Shown here piece by piece: positions 34,242 through 45,582 of a stretch of DNA of 64,000 nucleotides. Every line of letters starts with the position of its first letter. Position 1 is the first letter of the stretch. The notes under the pieces were generated by a model. That model worked only from the letters and a program-made list of their open reading frames with translations. It did no database searches and was not told where the DNA came from. This DNA comes from Zea mays (lineage: Eukaryota; Streptophyta; Magnoliopsida; Poales; Poaceae). The position numbers and the translations under genes were made by a program. The stretch covers positions 232,767,034 to 232,831,033 of the forward strand of contig NC_050097.1 of assembly GCF_902167145.1 (NCBI RefSeq), in the 5' to 3' direction.

Positions 34242-34556
34242 GGGCATGTACAGTGAAGAGACACCAAAACGGTTATCCAAGCACAAGAGACAACTAAGAG
34301 ACTCTATTATACAATGGAGTGTCTATAAATGTAGTCTATTAATAAATACAGAATTAAATGCATTTGTACAGCAGCAGATCGATAGAACAGACGACAAATT
34401 CGTACAATAGGAAGTGAGACGTCTGTTACTACTTGGTTTACGAGCCAGAGGCGTCTCTTCACGGAGAGACGGCTCTAATTTTTTTTGCAAATACACCCCT
34501 TAAACACCTTAGGAGCCTCCACATTAAACACCACTGTACATGTTTAGTACATGCCC
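34242..34556. mobile_element. MITE with GGGCATGTACAGTG termini
   Basis: 315 bp. The left end GGGCATGTACAGTG is matched on the right by CACTGTACATG and a terminal GTACATGCCC. Flanking TAA (left) and TAA (right) suggest a PIF/Harbinger-type target. No coding capacity. Confidence 0.6.
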
Positions 34557-34636
34557 TAAACAGAAGATTTTTTGAGATCGGACTTCCCCTAAGCCACACG
34601 CATGCAGTTTATGCAGTGCTTGAGATAAAAATGGCA

Positions 34637-34717
34637 GCATCGTGTTACTGCACTTCTGCTCTACCGCCAGGTTGTCAACTTGGAACTGGAGCATCGTGTT
34701 ACTGCACTTCTGCTCCA
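34637..34717. repeat. Short tandem duplication
   Basis: GCATCGTGTTACTGCACTTC plus a few more bases occurs at about 34637 and 34690, 53 bp apart. 34718-35116 is AT-rich with no gene that I can support. Confidence 0.8.
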
Positions 34718-35116
34718 CCTGTTAGTTTTAGTTTGATCCATCCGAGGCTCTAAGATGAGGACGAAGCTGGGGAACTACCTTTCAAGATGAAGAATAGGCA
34801 CGTGTAAGCCTTCTTTCTCGGACCCTTACATGATAAAAACAGTATCTGAATATAGACACAGCACCTGTTAAAAAAAACCTAGGACTAGATACAGTAGTGC
34901 TATTTCCAGAAGAAACGACAGCATCCTGTTCAGCATCATCATAGGTTAGCATCGACCAACATTACAATGTTCAAGCATGACATACTGAAAAATGTCAAGT
35001 TTGCAAACAACTTGGAACAACAAGAACAAAAATATGGTTCAGAAACATGCAGTTTTTCTCGAAAACAAATAACATGACTTACTCAACCACTAACAAAAAT
35101 TAACTTCGTTCACTCC

Positions 35117-35690
35117 TCACTTGCTTGACGACGAGTTTCCAATAACCCTTGCCAATATCTCCTGTTGCTTAGCCTCGTAGCATTGTCGAAGTAGGGGGTT
35201 ACATTTACTCAGATCCATGCCCAATATCATGACCTCCTCTTCCTTGTCCTCCTTCAATTTCTGCCGATCCATCCTAAGTTTCTCCAGGTTTAGCTTCTTC
35301 CTCTCCAAGATGAGTTTTTGCCTCTCGTTTTTGTTCATAGACTCCAACTTCCTCTCCTCAATTGAAGCTACTAATTTGAACACAGACAACCGTTCCAAAG
35401 ATATTTCACCCATCCACCTGAGGTACTCAGAAAAAGTGGACGATGTGTCAACAGACCTTTGCTTCTTTGCCTTTTCCTTGGACGAATCATGACCTAGCGG
35501 CCTCTTCGAAGTAAAGCTTGATGGAACAGAGTCTTCAGCATCTAAGTCTACAGTATTTGATTGGATACCGATTGGGTTGGGTGGTGGATTTTGGTGACTC
35601 ATGTGTTGATCCATCCATTTTGGTTGATCCTTCAATATTGCCCAACAATGTAAGAAATGGAAGGGCTTATTTTCAACAGCAGCTTACTAC
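35117..35690 (-). pseudogene. Isolated C-terminal exon of a trihelix/NAM-associated family gene
   Basis: On the minus strand the frame opens near 35690 and reads the family block NKPFHFLHCWAILKDQPKWM, then a Ser/Pro linker, a basic patch (KEKAKKQR) and a long Lys/Glu coiled coil ending at the stop 35117. This corresponds to exon 2 of the gene at 31734-33084 (compare [13 protein letters not shown]). There is no ATG at the block's start and no SANT-encoding first exon upstream; instead the RHF2A-like exon lies 50 bp away. A possible acceptor AG occurs just upstream of the block, but joining it to the RHF2A donor would change frame and hit a stop. It is probably a decayed or captured fragment. 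Confidence 0.7.
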
Positions 35691-36376
35691 AGATATAACC
35701 CCTATATGTAAAATATCTCAACTAACAAAATGACAACTTACTGCAGAAGGGTCACTCTCACAGAAGGCCTCAAGGCAAATGTTGCATGCATCCTGAATGC
35801 CACCCTCCACAAAGGCTGCAGCAGATGTCAAACTCTCCATCTTAGCTTTCTCATCAGTTTCAGATGCCATTGCAATGGAATCACAGCCCTGAAACCAAAC
35901 AGGCAAAAAAAAAAAAAAAAAATCAGAATCGGGAATTTAATTTCTCCATAGTCAAGAGGAAATAAAAATATGTTCAGCTATTTATTAGTATTTATTATAA
36001 GTTCAAATTCTTAACACTATTAAAGAAGTTTTGAGATATTCAAGTTTTCTTATACATCTTTTGTTAAATAGTCCAGCCGAGCCGCTAATCACACTACGAC
36101 GAGGCCATGAGGGGAACACAATACTAGGGAAAATTATCAATCTAAAACAACACTCAGGTACGAAAACACGTTACAGTTTGCAGGATAGGAGCATATTATC
36201 ATTCATTTTGCATTCTAATCCAACAAATTCTACGTAATAACCACGTCAACAAAGCCTTGACATATTTATGCAAGTAATGCTCTAGAGAAGCATTAGCAAC
36301 CTCACAAAAATGCACACCTTTTTAGTAAGTCAATCTAATCACTGGAGCAGCAAAAAAACAGAAGGGAAAGTTAACG

Positions 36377-36753
36377 TGTTGTGAACCCGGCTGCGATGCG
36401 CAGGGCGGGGAGGAGTGCACCACGAAGGGTGGGATATTAAGGTGGATTGAGTAGAAGAACGCAGGGAATAGGGTATCCTGTGTGGCGGCTGGGAGCTAAG
36501 ATCACCAGATGGCGTAGGTTCTGCCAGGGTGATCAAGCAGCCGCACCCACAGGCACAACTTCTTTGATAAATCTCCTAGTACAATCTAAGGCCACCTTTA
36601 TAGCTTAGGTGCCTAACCATATTACAGATTTTCTAGGGGATAAGATAACTCTCCCGGGAGGATAAGCCTCCTTAATTATTGCCTAACTTTTAGTACTTAA
36701 CAAACTAAATCTGGCGCCTAGCATAATGCCTTCCAACAAAAGAATCTACAACA
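36377..36753 (-). repeat. 3' LTR of Reina-type element
   Basis: 377 bp. It contains a minus-strand TATAAAGG at 36595-36602. The polyprotein's last codons and stop (36705-36707) lie inside this LTR. The adjacent plus-strand CTTCCCCCCTCCCC (36754-36767) is the polypurine tract. Confidence 0.95.
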
Positions 36754-39700
36754 CTTCCCCCCTCCCCAACAAACAGCTCGTCCGCGAGCGCCACATGTGG
36801 ATATTGGCGTTTAAATGCCTCAACTTCTTCCCATGACGTATCTGCTTCTGAGCGCCCTACCCATTTTACCAGCAGCTCCCAGACTCCTCTATTCAGCCTT
36901 GCTCGGAGGACCTTCTCAGGCGATGGAATAACCCGCCCATGTAACAAGGGTGGTAAGGGAACCAGCTGTGTTGGCACGGTGCCTTCGAACTTCTTCAGGA
37001 GAGCAACATGGAAAACGTCATGAATGCGTGCATTTGGTGGTAGTTGCAGCTTGTAGGACACCTCCCCTATCTTTTGTGTGATTTGATATGGACCATAAAA
37101 TTTTGGTCCCAACTTGGAGGGAGAAGCCGTAGTGACCCCTACAGTCGTTCGCTGTTGTAGCCGTAGCCAGACCCAATCTCCCACACTGAATTCCACTTCT
37201 CTGCGACGCTGATCCTGGTAGCTTTTCATAGTGACTTGAGCTTGCACTAGACGTGCTTTGATTTCCTCAAGAAATGCATCTCTGTCCTGCAGCTGGACAT
37301 CAACGGCTGCTACCTTGGAGTTCCCTAGCTGGTAGGAAACCATAGGAGGAGGGTCCCTGCCATACACTACTTTGAATGGCGAGCACTTTAGAGCCGACTG
37401 ATATGATGAATTATAGCAATATTCAGCCCATGGAAGCCACTTCAACCACGATTTAGGCCGATCCCCAGCGAGACAGCGGAGGTACATAGTTATAATCCGG
37501 TTCACCACTTCTGATTGACCATCTGATTGTGGGTGAAAGGCTGAGCTCATCTGTAACTTAACCCCGGCCATGTGAAACAGTTCAGTCCAAAACTGGCTAG
37601 TGAAAACTGTGTCCCGATCACTTACAATGGAACATGGTAGACCATGGAGTTTGACAATATCATCGAAGAAAGCCTTCGCCACTGAGACTGCCGTGTAGGG
37701 GTGGCCCAAGGCAATGAAATGGCCATACTTTGAGAATCGGTCTACAACTGTCAGCACTACTGACTTGCCACCAACCTTTGGAAAGCCCTCAATGAAGTCC
37801 ATTGATATGTCAGCCCAAACCATAGAAGGAATGGGCAAGGGTTGCAGCAAACCAGCTGGATGAAGGTGCTGAGTCTTGTTGCGTTGGCAAACTGCACAAC
37901 TGCGCACGAACTCACGTACCCGGTGGAGTGCTTTTGGACTGTAAAAAGATGTTCTCCACCTGTGAATTGTCTTTTGCACGCCTTCATGACCAGATTCATG
38001 AGCTTGGGCAAGAAGTACAGACCATAATGACGACGCCTCTGGAATGAATACTTTGCCCTTGAACCGTAGCAGACCATCCGTTGTAGTCCAACCCGGACTA
38101 GCAGTGCCATCAGCCAACTGCTTGCAGATTGCAGCCACCTGTGAATCAGTTTCAGCTTCTGCCTTTAAAGTAGCAAATAAATCAAAGGAAGGCGAGGAGA
38201 TGGTGTACATAGTTCCCATATCCTCATCCCGACGGGACAACGCATCTGCTGCGCCATTGAGTTTGCCTGGCCGGTATTCCACCGTGATGTCATATCCAAA
38301 AAGCTTGCTGACCCACGTGTGTTGAGGAATCGTTGACAATCGTTGATCGAGCAGGAACTTCAAGCTATAATGGTCAGTCCTGACTGTGAATGGTCGACCC
38401 CATACATATGGTCTCCAATGCCGAACTGCTTTGACCAACCCAATCAATTCCCTCTCATAGGCTGGCAGTTTCTGATGATGGCGAGACACAGGCCTGCTGA
38501 AAAATGCTATGGCTCCATCCCCTTGGTGTAGAACTGCCCCAAATCCTGAGCCCGACGCATCACAGTCAATGAAGAATCTTTTGGTGAAATCGGGTAACTG
38601 AAGAAGTGGTGCTGTTAATAGTGATTGTTTCAGCTGGCAAAAAGCCTCTGCTGCCTCATCTGTCCATTGGAAGGCATCCCTTTTTAGAAGAGCAGTGAGA
38701 GGGCTTGCAACAGACCCATAACCAGCTATGAACTTGCGATAATATCCTGTAAGACCAAGAAAACCGCGGAGAGCTCTGAGTGTACGTGGTATTGGCCACG
38801 ACTCCACTGCATCCACTTTAGATGGATCCATAGCGACCCCCTGTGCTGATACAATATGTCCAAGATATGACACTGCCGGTTCACCGAAGGAGCATTTGGA
38901 ACGCTTGAGAACTAGCTCGTTGTCACTCAGCAGCTGGAACACCTGCTTTACATGCCTCAGGTGGTCTGTCCAGGACGAACTATATATTAAGATGTCGTCG
39001 AAGAAAACCAATGTGAACTTTCGGATGAAGGGCTTCAAGATGTCATTCATGAGAGCTTGGAAAGTGGATGGTGCATTGGTAAGGCCGAATGGCATTACAA
39101 GAAACTCGAAATGACCACAATGTGTTCGGAAAGTTGTCTTGTGGATGTCGCTGGGATGCATTCGAACTTGATGATATCCACTGCGAAGATCAAGCTTGGT
39201 GAAGAAGCATGAACCCCATAGCTCATCTAGAAGTTCATCAACCACTGGGATTGGAAACTTGTCTTTTACTGTTTTTGCATTCAACTCACGATAGTCTATA
39301 CAAAACCGCCATGTATTGTCTGCCTTCTTTACCAACAAGACGGGCGATGAAAATGCTGATGTGCACTCACGAATGATCCCCTGCTGCAACATTTGGTCAC
39401 ACTGCCTCTCGATTTCATCCTTCAGAAGTTGGGGGTATCTGTACGGTCGCACTGCCACCGGTTCTGTTCCAGACAGTAACCGAATATGATGATCATGGCG
39501 ACGCGAAGGCGGCAGACCGTGTGGTTCTTCAAACAAAGCAGCAAATGATTGTAGAAGTTCCTCCATGCATTCTCGGCTTTTGTCAATGGCTGTGCTGCAG
39601 AGAATCGGGTCCCCCATGCCTGTCAAGCGGATCAGCCATCCTTGGCGCCAAAATGCCATGGTGTGGTTGTCAAAATTACATATGACGGGTCCTAAAGACC

Positions 39701-41093
39701 GCAACCACTCAACCCCCAGAACTAGATCGAAGCCGTCCAATGGTAAGGAGTAGCATGTTGTGGGGAAATCCTCAGTGCCGATGGTGAGTGTGGTAGTGAC
39801 CCTGCCCCTGCTGGATATGCGCTCGCCATTGGCCACTTTTACTGAGAGACCGGGTTGAGGAACCACTTGTAAGCCTAGGCGCGATACTGCAGCGTCACAA
39901 AGAAAAGTGTGGGTGGAACCTGAATCAACCAATGCAGTGAGTGTGATGCCATTGATGCTGACCGGAAGTCTGAGGGTGTGAGCGACTTCTATTCCGGTCA
40001 TAGCCTGCAGTGAAATACCCAAGTCTTCTGGTGAGCCAGTTTCTGTGGTGGTGTCATCTTCCTCCAGTTCTAGCAGGAACACGCCGCGAGCAGTACACTT
40101 GTGATCAGGAGAATATTTCTCTTTGCAATGGTAACATTCACCATTGGCTCGCTTAGCAGCAATCTCCTCAGGAGATAGACGTCGGAAGCGAGGCCTGCTG
40201 GAGGCCGATGATGTTGGTCGTGCTGCTGCAGTTGTTGGGGATTTGGATGGCGCTGCTGGTGCCTGATATGAGGTGGTGTTGGAGCTGGCAGATAGCAGCA
40301 GACGTCTTTCATACACTCGGGCCAAATGCATTGCCCGTTGAAGTGTCTCTGGCATCTCCATCTCCACATCAGTGCGCAGGGGCTCCCCCAATCCTGCTGT
40401 GTACATGTTGGTCTGCTGCCGATGAGTCATGTCATCACAGCGGCACAAGATTGTTAAAAGCTGTCGAGTGTAGTCTTCGACGGTGCCGGTGCGCTGTAAT
40501 GCTTTCAAGTCAGCCATGCCATTGAAACGGAGTGGTGGCCCAAAACGCATCTGGAGAAATTCTATAAACCTTGACCAAGTGAGTACGCCACCAATGTCAC
40601 GCTCCAGGGCATAAAACCACTCCGCTGCGACGCCTTCCAAGTGCAAGGATGCCTGCCAAACCCGCTCATCTTGATGAACGCCCATGCCGCGAAAATATGT
40701 GTCGCATTTGTTGATCCAAGGCAAGGGGTCTGCTTCACCGTCAAAGTGTGGAAAGGTAAAATTTGGTCGCCGTGGTCCACCGTCTTCATAGCGATCACGG
40801 TGGCTGCTGTGCAGTGGAGCTCGGCGACCACCGCCGAATCCGCCATTGTAAGCGCCAGAACTGGGAAGCTCTGCACCTGCGTGACTCTCCAGGGCAGGAC
40901 CCGTGGACAGGGTAGCCGCGGCCAGAGGTGGCGCTAGCGGTGATCCTGTCGGCTGAACAGGTTCCTGTTCTAGGAGAGCGAGCCGTTGAGCGTGGGCGTC
41001 CAGGCGGTTGTTCATTGTGGCCAGCTGTCCCAGAATACGGTCCAGCTTCTCGGAGTCAGTCATCTTCCCAGGATCTTCGTCGCTGCCGGACAT
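36705..41093 (-). CDS. Gag-Pol polyprotein of Reina-type chromovirus
   Basis: Uninterrupted 1462-codon polyprotein from ATG 41093 ([10 protein letters not shown]), the first AUG after the TATA box. The same frame is open back into the 5' LTR but has no earlier ATG. Order and landmarks: Gag with zinc knuckle [14 protein letters not shown] near residues 320-335; protease [11 protein letters not shown] near 395; RT with [20 protein letters not shown] and [11 protein letters not shown] (about 690-740); RNase H ([28 protein letters not shown]); integrase with His/Cys zinc site ending CAVCQRN, catalytic Asp in MDFIEGFP and VSDRDTVF, and Glu in QSEVVNRI. The tail is a chromodomain ([19 protein letters not shown]). 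The final 16 or so residues are encoded by the polypurine tract and 3' LTR. All catalytic residues are present. Confidence 0.95.
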   Translation of the reverse strand: MSGSDEDPGKMTDSEKLDRILGQLATMNNRLDAHAQRLALLEQEPVQPTGSPLAPPLAAATLSTGPALESHAGAELPSSGAYNGGFGGGRRAPLHSSHRDRYEDGGPRRPNFTFPHFDGEADPLPWINKCDTYFRGMGVHQDERVWQASLHLEGVAAEWFYALERDIGGVLTWSRFIEFLQMRFGPPLRFNGMADLKALQRTGTVEDYTRQLLTILCRCDDMTHRQQTNMYTAGLGEPLRTDVEMEMPETLQRAMHLARVYERRLLLSASSNTTSYQAPAAPSKSPTTAAARPTSSASSRPRFRRLSPEEIAAKRANGECYHCKEKYSPDHKCTARGVFLLELEEDDTTTETGSPEDLGISLQAMTGIEVAHTLRLPVSINGITLTALVDSGSTHTFLCDAAVSRLGLQVVPQPGLSVKVANGERISSRGRVTTTLTIGTEDFPTTCYSLPLDGFDLVLGVEWLRSLGPVICNFDNHTMAFWRQGWLIRLTGMGDPILCSTAIDKSRECMEELLQSFAALFEEPHGLPPSRRHDHHIRLLSGTEPVAVRPYRYPQLLKDEIERQCDQMLQQGIIRECTSAFSSPVLLVKKADNTWRFCIDYRELNAKTVKDKFPIPVVDELLDELWGSCFFTKLDLRSGYHQVRMHPSDIHKTTFRTHCGHFEFLVMPFGLTNAPSTFQALMNDILKPFIRKFTLVFFDDILIYSSSWTDHLRHVKQVFQLLSDNELVLKRSKCSFGEPAVSYLGHIVSAQGVAMDPSKVDAVESWPIPRTLRALRGFLGLTGYYRKFIAGYGSVASPLTALLKRDAFQWTDEAAEAFCQLKQSLLTAPLLQLPDFTKRFFIDCDASGSGFGAVLHQGDGAIAFFSRPVSRHHQKLPAYERELIGLVKAVRHWRPYVWGRPFTVRTDHYSLKFLLDQRLSTIPQHTWVSKLFGYDITVEYRPGKLNGAADALSRRDEDMGTMYTISSPSFDLFATLKAEAETDSQVAAICKQLADGTASPGWTTTDGLLRFKGKVFIPEASSLWSVLLAQAHESGHEGVQKTIHRWRTSFYSPKALHRVREFVRSCAVCQRNKTQHLHPAGLLQPLPIPSMVWADISMDFIEGFPKVGGKSVVLTVVDRFSKYGHFIALGHPYTAVSVAKAFFDDIVKLHGLPCSIVSDRDTVFTSQFWTELFHMAGVKLQMSSAFHPQSDGQSEVVNRIITMYLRCLAGDRPKSWLKWLPWAEYCYNSSYQSALKCSPFKVVYGRDPPPMVSYQLGNSKVAAVDVQLQDRDAFLEEIKARLVQAQVTMKSYQDQRRREVEFSVGDWVWLRLQQRTTVGVTTASPSKLGPKFYGPYQITQKIGEVSYKLQLPPNARIHDVFHVALLKKFEGTVPTQLVPLPPLLHGRVIPSPEKVLRARLNRGVWELLVKWVGRSEADTSWEEVEAFKRQYPHVALADELFVGEGGSVVDSFVGRHYARRQI

Positions 41094-41113
41094 GGATGTC
41101 GCTGCAGCTTTGG

Positions 41114-41125
41114 AATCTGATACCA
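41114..41125 (-). other. Primer-binding site of Reina-type element
   Basis: Minus-strand TGGTATCAGATT, matching the initiator tRNA-Met 3' complement for the first ten bases, three bases from the 5' LTR. Confidence 0.85.
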
Positions 41126-41128
41126 AAT

Positions 41129-41508
41129 TGTTGTGAACCCGGCTGCGATGCGCAGGGCGGGGAGGAGTGCACCACGAAGGGTGGGATATTAAGGTGGATT
41201 GAGTAGAAGAACGCAGGGAATAGAGTATCCTGTGTGGCGGCTGGGAGCTAAGATCACCAGATGGCGTAGGTTCTGCCAGGGTGATCAAGCAGCCGCACCC
41301 ACAGGCACAACTTCTTTGATAAATCTCCTAGTACAATCTAAGGCCACCTTTATAGCTTAGGTGCCTAACCATATTACAGATTTTCTAGGGGATAAGATAA
41401 CTCTCCCGGGAGGATAAGCCTCCTTAATTATTGCCTAACTTTTAGTACTTCTTAACAAACTAAATCTGGCGCCTAGCATAATGCCTTCCAACAAAAGAAT
41501 CTACAACA
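41129..41508 (-). repeat. 5' LTR of Reina-type element
   Basis: 380 bp, near-identical to 36377-36753. Target duplication TAACG follows at 41509-41513. Confidence 0.95.
41347..41354 (-). promoter_or_regulatory. TATA box in Reina 5' LTR
   Basis: Minus-strand TATAAAGG. Expected start about 30 bases on, near 41317, leaving about 225 bases of leader before ATG 41093 with no upstream ATG. Confidence 0.65.
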
Positions 41509-41530
41509 TAACGGCACACAGAATTATCTG

Positions 41531-41906
41531 CAAGGTTATTAAAACTATAAAACGTTGGAACGTTCATGGGTGAAATTTTGACTTTTAAACGTTTAAACTT
41601 AGTTTAAACGTAGTTTTAAACAACATAGGAAAAATACCAATACATCATAATTTCAGACAATAATATGAAGTTAAATACCAAAATAGAGATGTTAGTGGCT
41701 TACCAAAACTCCACCCATAGTTGGATTGAACCCCAAAAGTAACTAATAGACTGGGTCCAAAAGTAGCTAATGGTCTAAAATGCATAAAACACAGCGTTTT
41801 ACAGTTTAGAACGCCAAAACGCTAAAACGTGGTTTCAATCTCTAATTAGAGTTTTGACGTTTAAACGTAGTTTAAACATCGTTTAAACGTAGTTTTAATA
41901 ACACTG
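41531..41906. mobile_element. hAT-type MITE in the RHF2A-like 5' UTR intron
   Basis: 376 bp flanked by an exact 8-bp duplication ATTATCTG (41523-41530 and 41907-41914). Termini CAAGGTTATTAAAACTA and, reversed, CAGTGTTATTAAAACTA match at 15 of 17. The interior has repeated GTTTAAACGTAGTTTTAA-type motifs in both orientations. Confidence 0.82.
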
Positions 41907-42922
41907 ATTATCTGTCTCGGACAAGACATGGGCTCAGCATAAGTACTCCATACAACTAGCAGACACATGAAAACTGATTTCAGAAATCAAAATTTAGGTG
42001 TAAAACAAAAGATCAGTGATTGTCACTGGTACTGATATCTCCCTTGCTATCAAGCCGTTAGACCTTACACACAAATGGAACAAATGCATCTCAAGTTTTT
42101 AGGTGTAACATGCAACAAAGAAACCCACTTTGAATTCCCGCGTCCAGAAAACCAAATCCACACAGCCCCCAACCAGCTCACAGCGACAAGGACGACCACC
42201 CTAAAATCGCCTAGGACGAGCAAGCACGGCACCTACCACACAGGCCTGAATCATCTGCGAACCGAATTCCAGACGATTAGCTTCCCAAATCAAACCCAAC
42301 CGCAATTGCAACAGCCCGGACCCTCCCCCGAGGTCAAAGAGGGGAGGAGGCAAGCGGGGGGATGTGGCCTTACCAAGCACCGCCGGCGATTCGCAGCAAC
42401 CCCGACCCGGCTCGGATTCGATGCGTGAGGCGTGGGGGGCACAAAACCCTAGCCCTCTCTCTCCCCCCTCACTCTCTCTCTCTCTCCTCTTGCGCTCTGT
42501 GATTGCGGAGGAAAGGCAGAGAAGAGACGAAAAGGGGTGTGAGCCGAGCGAGGCAAGCACCTCGTCTTCACTCGCCCTCCACCGCCCGCCCGCCGAGTTT
42601 ATTGGAGCTGAGGTATCCCGAACGGCGAGCTTCGGAAGTTAGGTACCCCAACCTTGCAATTGTAATCTTAGTATTATAATAGACTTCCGTTTGGAAATTT
42701 GTCATCGTGGGCACTTTTATCCGTCGCCGGCTGCTGTTACGTTGAAGATTTGGATTTCCCGTTCGTCAAAACGGATCGGCCTTCCTCTATTATTCAGAAC
42801 GGATCGCGAGCTCGCTCCTTTCTTCCTCTTCGTCTCTGTCCGGCTCCCCGACTGATTCCGGCGCTCCCCTCGCCGGACTGATTCCTCTCCGTCTCTCCGT
42901 CTCCGTCTCTTTCTTCGTCCCA

Positions 42923-43147
42923 ATGGAAACTCCGGCAGTCCCCTCGCCGGACGAACTCTCGCCGGACCTCGCAGTCCATGCAGCCGGCGAGTTAGCCTCG
43001 TCGTTGCCTCCAAGCGATGTCGTAGGCAGCGACACAGGGCTGAGCCTCAATCCGTCGCCGTTCGTCGATGCTGCTCTGACGATCGCCGACGTTGACAACT
43101 TTTGGTTGGAGGCACCACCAGATTGTCGTGAAGATCCTGTTGAAACG
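42923..43147 (+). CDS. Possible small ORF/exon inside the MULE
   Basis: ATG 42923 opens 75 codons (METPAVPSPDELSPDLAV start, Pro/Ser-rich, acidic) to a candidate donor at 43148 (GTAACT). A downstream lysine-rich frame with FPKEPAEASSSQPN (about 43445-43525) and another with KKKITPKKKICF (about 43610-43650) may be later exons, but the phases do not join cleanly. Product not recognised. It could be a captured gene fragment or chance ORF. Confidence 0.3.
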
Positions 43148-43159
43148 GTAACTGATTTG

Positions 43160-44420
43160 GCACCATTCTGTTTGTGCCCAATGGTCAACAATTTCTGTTT
43201 GTGAATGACATGAAAATGTAGTCAACATTTTCTGTTTGTGCCCAGCTGTCAACAATTTCTGGGAGGGTGAACTGCTGTTTCTGTTTGTGCCCATGCGATG
43301 TCAACTTGACTGGGCCAAAATTATTCAGTTAACAGTTAACTTGACTGCTCCTCATAATTTTTGTAGGGCACTGTCAATTTTCAGTTAACAGTGTTTGACC
43401 CATCGCAAGTATTTGGTTGTTTATCTAATAATCATCTGCACAGGAAAAGGAAACCAAGAAAGAACTCAACAAAGAAATGGTTTCCTAAGGAGCCAGCTGA
43501 AGCTTCTTCATCACAGCCAAACTAGGGGATTCTGGTCAACACCAACTTGTCTCCACTGATGTTCCAGAAGAAATAGTTGATACTACCCCACAGAGGAGAG
43601 TGAGGTGTGCTGTCAAAAAGAAGATTACTCCGAAGAAGAAGATCTGCTTCTGAGTAGCTGCTTAAGTATGGCAGTTGTGTCTGTATTTTAAGTATGAATT
43701 ATGGCAGTTGTGTTTGTATTTTAAGTATGAATTATGGCAGTTGTTTCTGGCAGCTGTCAACAATTTCTGTTTGTGCCTGAGATGAAAATGTAGTACTGGT
43801 TGTGTTTAGAAACGTGACAGGCAACAACCCAGTAGTGATTGAAGTAGTGAACTATTTCTGTTTGTGCCCAGTGGTCAACAATTTCTGTTTGTGAATGACA
43901 TGAAAATGTAGTCAACATTTTCTGTTTGTGCCCAGCTGTCAACAATTTCTACCAACTGTTGTTTCTGTTTGTGCCCAGGTGAACTGATGTTTCTGTTTGT
44001 GCCCAGGTCAACAATTTCTGGCAGCTGTTTGTTAAAGTAGTGATTACAGTTGCAGGAGAACTGCTGTTTCTAGCAGCTGTTTCTGGCAGCTCTTACAGGC
44101 AACAACTCCTTCAGTTGCTTACTCTCCCTTACAGTAGAATCAAAAGACAGTAGATCTCTGTTTGTGGTAGTGAACAATTTATGCTTGTATTCTCTGAACA
44201 AATCTTATGTGGTGTGAACAATTTCTGTGCAATATAGTGTTGTCCAAAAAGCTCATTTCTGTTTGTGCTCATTTCTGTTTGTGCTCAATTCTGTTCGTGC
44301 TCCAGTTTAGTTAGCTTATTGGCTGCCAGATTTGGTATGGCTGCCATATTTGTGCTCCAGTTCAGTTAGCTCATTTCTGTTTGTGCTGCAGTCCAGTTCA
44401 GTTCAGTTAGCTCATTTCTG
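43160..44420. repeat. Degenerate repeat field built on TTTCTGTTTGTGCC
   Basis: Over a dozen copies of CTGTTTGTG, often as CAACAATTTCTGTTTGTG or TCTGTTTGTGCCCAG, on plus. One block of about 91 bp at 43170-43260 is repeated at 43860-43950 with one mismatch. Later variants include TCAGTTAGCTCATTTCTG. No gene is supported in it. Confidence 0.85.
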
Positions 44421-44935
44421 AAAATGCACATAAATGACCAATTTCACTTAGCTGCTATAAATGAGCATTTTCAGTTTAGCCATACTAAAAACGCCTGAAC
44501 ACAAGGCAGTAGAGATATTTGGGCTGCTTACCGACGCCTAAAAACAGATGACTGAAAACATATCACTGAACACAAGCTGAACACAGGCGTCGGTTCAGTT
44601 CACTCATACTGCCAGATTTTCTAGATCGTTTCAGTCACAAGCTGCCAGTCACAAGCTGTTCTAATTTAACTATTGTCCTTTTCAGTCACAAGCTGCCAGT
44701 CAAATACAATGTGCACATCACAAGCTGTTCTAATTTCAACCATCACATGCTAGATCGTTTCACACATAGTACAAGTTCAAGATACATTATGGCCGAAACC
44801 AAGTTGAACTAAAAATACATCATGAACTACAAGTCTCACAAAATACATTGCCAATAGAATACTACATCAAATTAAAACATGGCTATTGTCCAGGAGGCAA
44901 CTCTATCATAGACAAATAGCTCAGATAGGCTCACT

Positions 44936-45582
44936 TCATATAAGGCCCTTCATACAGCGATCAGGGATCTCATCAGAGTCAAAAGAAGAGTTGTCCTCAT
45001 CCGAACCACACTGCTCAGTACAATCACAATGAACATCAGCTTTGAAATCATTGTACATTCCAAGGGCTTCATAATCCTCAAGTAGAGGTTGCGGACCAAT
45101 AAGAACTTCCTCCAAATCCCTGCTCATAGTGTCTAGACCTTTTGCAATTTCAGTAACATCACTCATGGCATTAATCAAGCAATTCTTGTGCAACATATCC
45201 AAATACTCAGGCACATGATTGCGGTGGCTCAACTTCCTCAACTCATCGGCAGATAATTGCATCTGTCTAATGGCGTCTAAAAGACCATCCCAAACTCGAT
45301 TATATCTCTGCGCCTACAACCAAATGAATAATGAGATTCAATATCAAATTAGTATTGACTGTTACTACAATAACACATTATGTTATTTACAGTAAATCAT
45401 ACCGGATCATGTGTCCTACATAATCGATGGCGTGGACGTAATCTACTAGTGCCATAATCAATCTTGCTCATGTCGACGATGCTTGTGCGCCTACTCCCTT
45501 CTGCACCTTCTGCGACAACTTTGCGTGTGTCGGCCCTAGCAGCTCCAGATCCGATAGGAATGGATCTTGGAGATTTCTCCAT
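44936..45582 (-). CDS. Unrecognised two-exon protein carried in the MULE
   Basis: Exon 1 45582-45403 starts at ATG (MEKSPRSIPIGSGAARAD) and ends at donor GTATGA. Exon 2 starts at 45313 after acceptor GTTGTAG and ends at 44936. The 89-bp intron is GT-AG and phases agree, giving 185 residues. The N-terminal half is basic (RLRPRHRLCRTHDP). The C-terminal half is helical, with Leu/Met-rich QMQLSADELRKLSHRN and a run LDMLHKNCLINAMSD. The tail is acidic with clustered Cys (CDCTEQCGSDED). No domain recognised and no similarity to MULE transposase is visible. It might be a captured host gene or a transposon accessory gene. Clean splicing argues for a real gene or recent capture. Confidence 0.6.

Larger units (their letters stand above)
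36377..41508 (-). mobile_element. Reina-type Gypsy chromovirus, structurally intact
   Basis: 5132-bp element reading right to left, with LTRs of 377 and 380 bp (TGTTGTGAACCC...CTACAACA on plus), flanked by an exact five-base duplication TAACG (36372-36376 and 41509-41513). The LTRs differ by one substitution (36484 region G versus A) and a 3-base CTT indel, so insertion is very recent. A primer site, a polypurine tract and a single long polyprotein are present. Short LTRs, one gag-pol ORF and a C-terminal chromodomain fit the Reina clade. It sits in the 5' UTR intron of the RHF2A-like locus and may be autonomous. Confidence 0.95.
35742..42594 (-). pseudogene. RHF2A-like: RHF2A-like RING-type E3 ligase gene, 5' part only
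   Basis: Minus-strand remnant. A putative 5' UTR exon (about 42594-42374, CT-rich) ends at donor GTAAGG (42373). A large 5' UTR intron follows, and its acceptor (a T-rich tract ending TTTGGTTTCAG) leads to exon 2 at 35888. ATG 35870 starts 43 codons up to donor GTAAGT at 35741. The peptide contains LTSAAAFVEGGIQDAC and ICLEAFCESDPSA, the N-terminal signature and first RING cysteine pair of plant RHF2A, a RING-H2 ubiquitin ligase linked to gametogenesis. Relative to my memory of the family it lacks a few residues between DAC and ICLEAF. No exon for the rest of the RING (CKHEFHLQC-like) exists downstream in the window. The intron holds the Reina element and a hAT MITE, and a MULE interrupts the 5' end. 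Confidence 0.75.

Noticed and set aside
34900..35950. Helitron capture as the source of the RHF2A/NAM juxtaposition
   Set aside because: No 5' TC with a matching 3' hairpin-CTRR end could be located by eye, so it is not claimed.
41094..41288. N-terminal extension of the Reina polyprotein into the 5' LTR
   Set aside because: The frame is open but begins at TTG with no ATG before 41093; the AUG at 41093 is the first after the TATA box.
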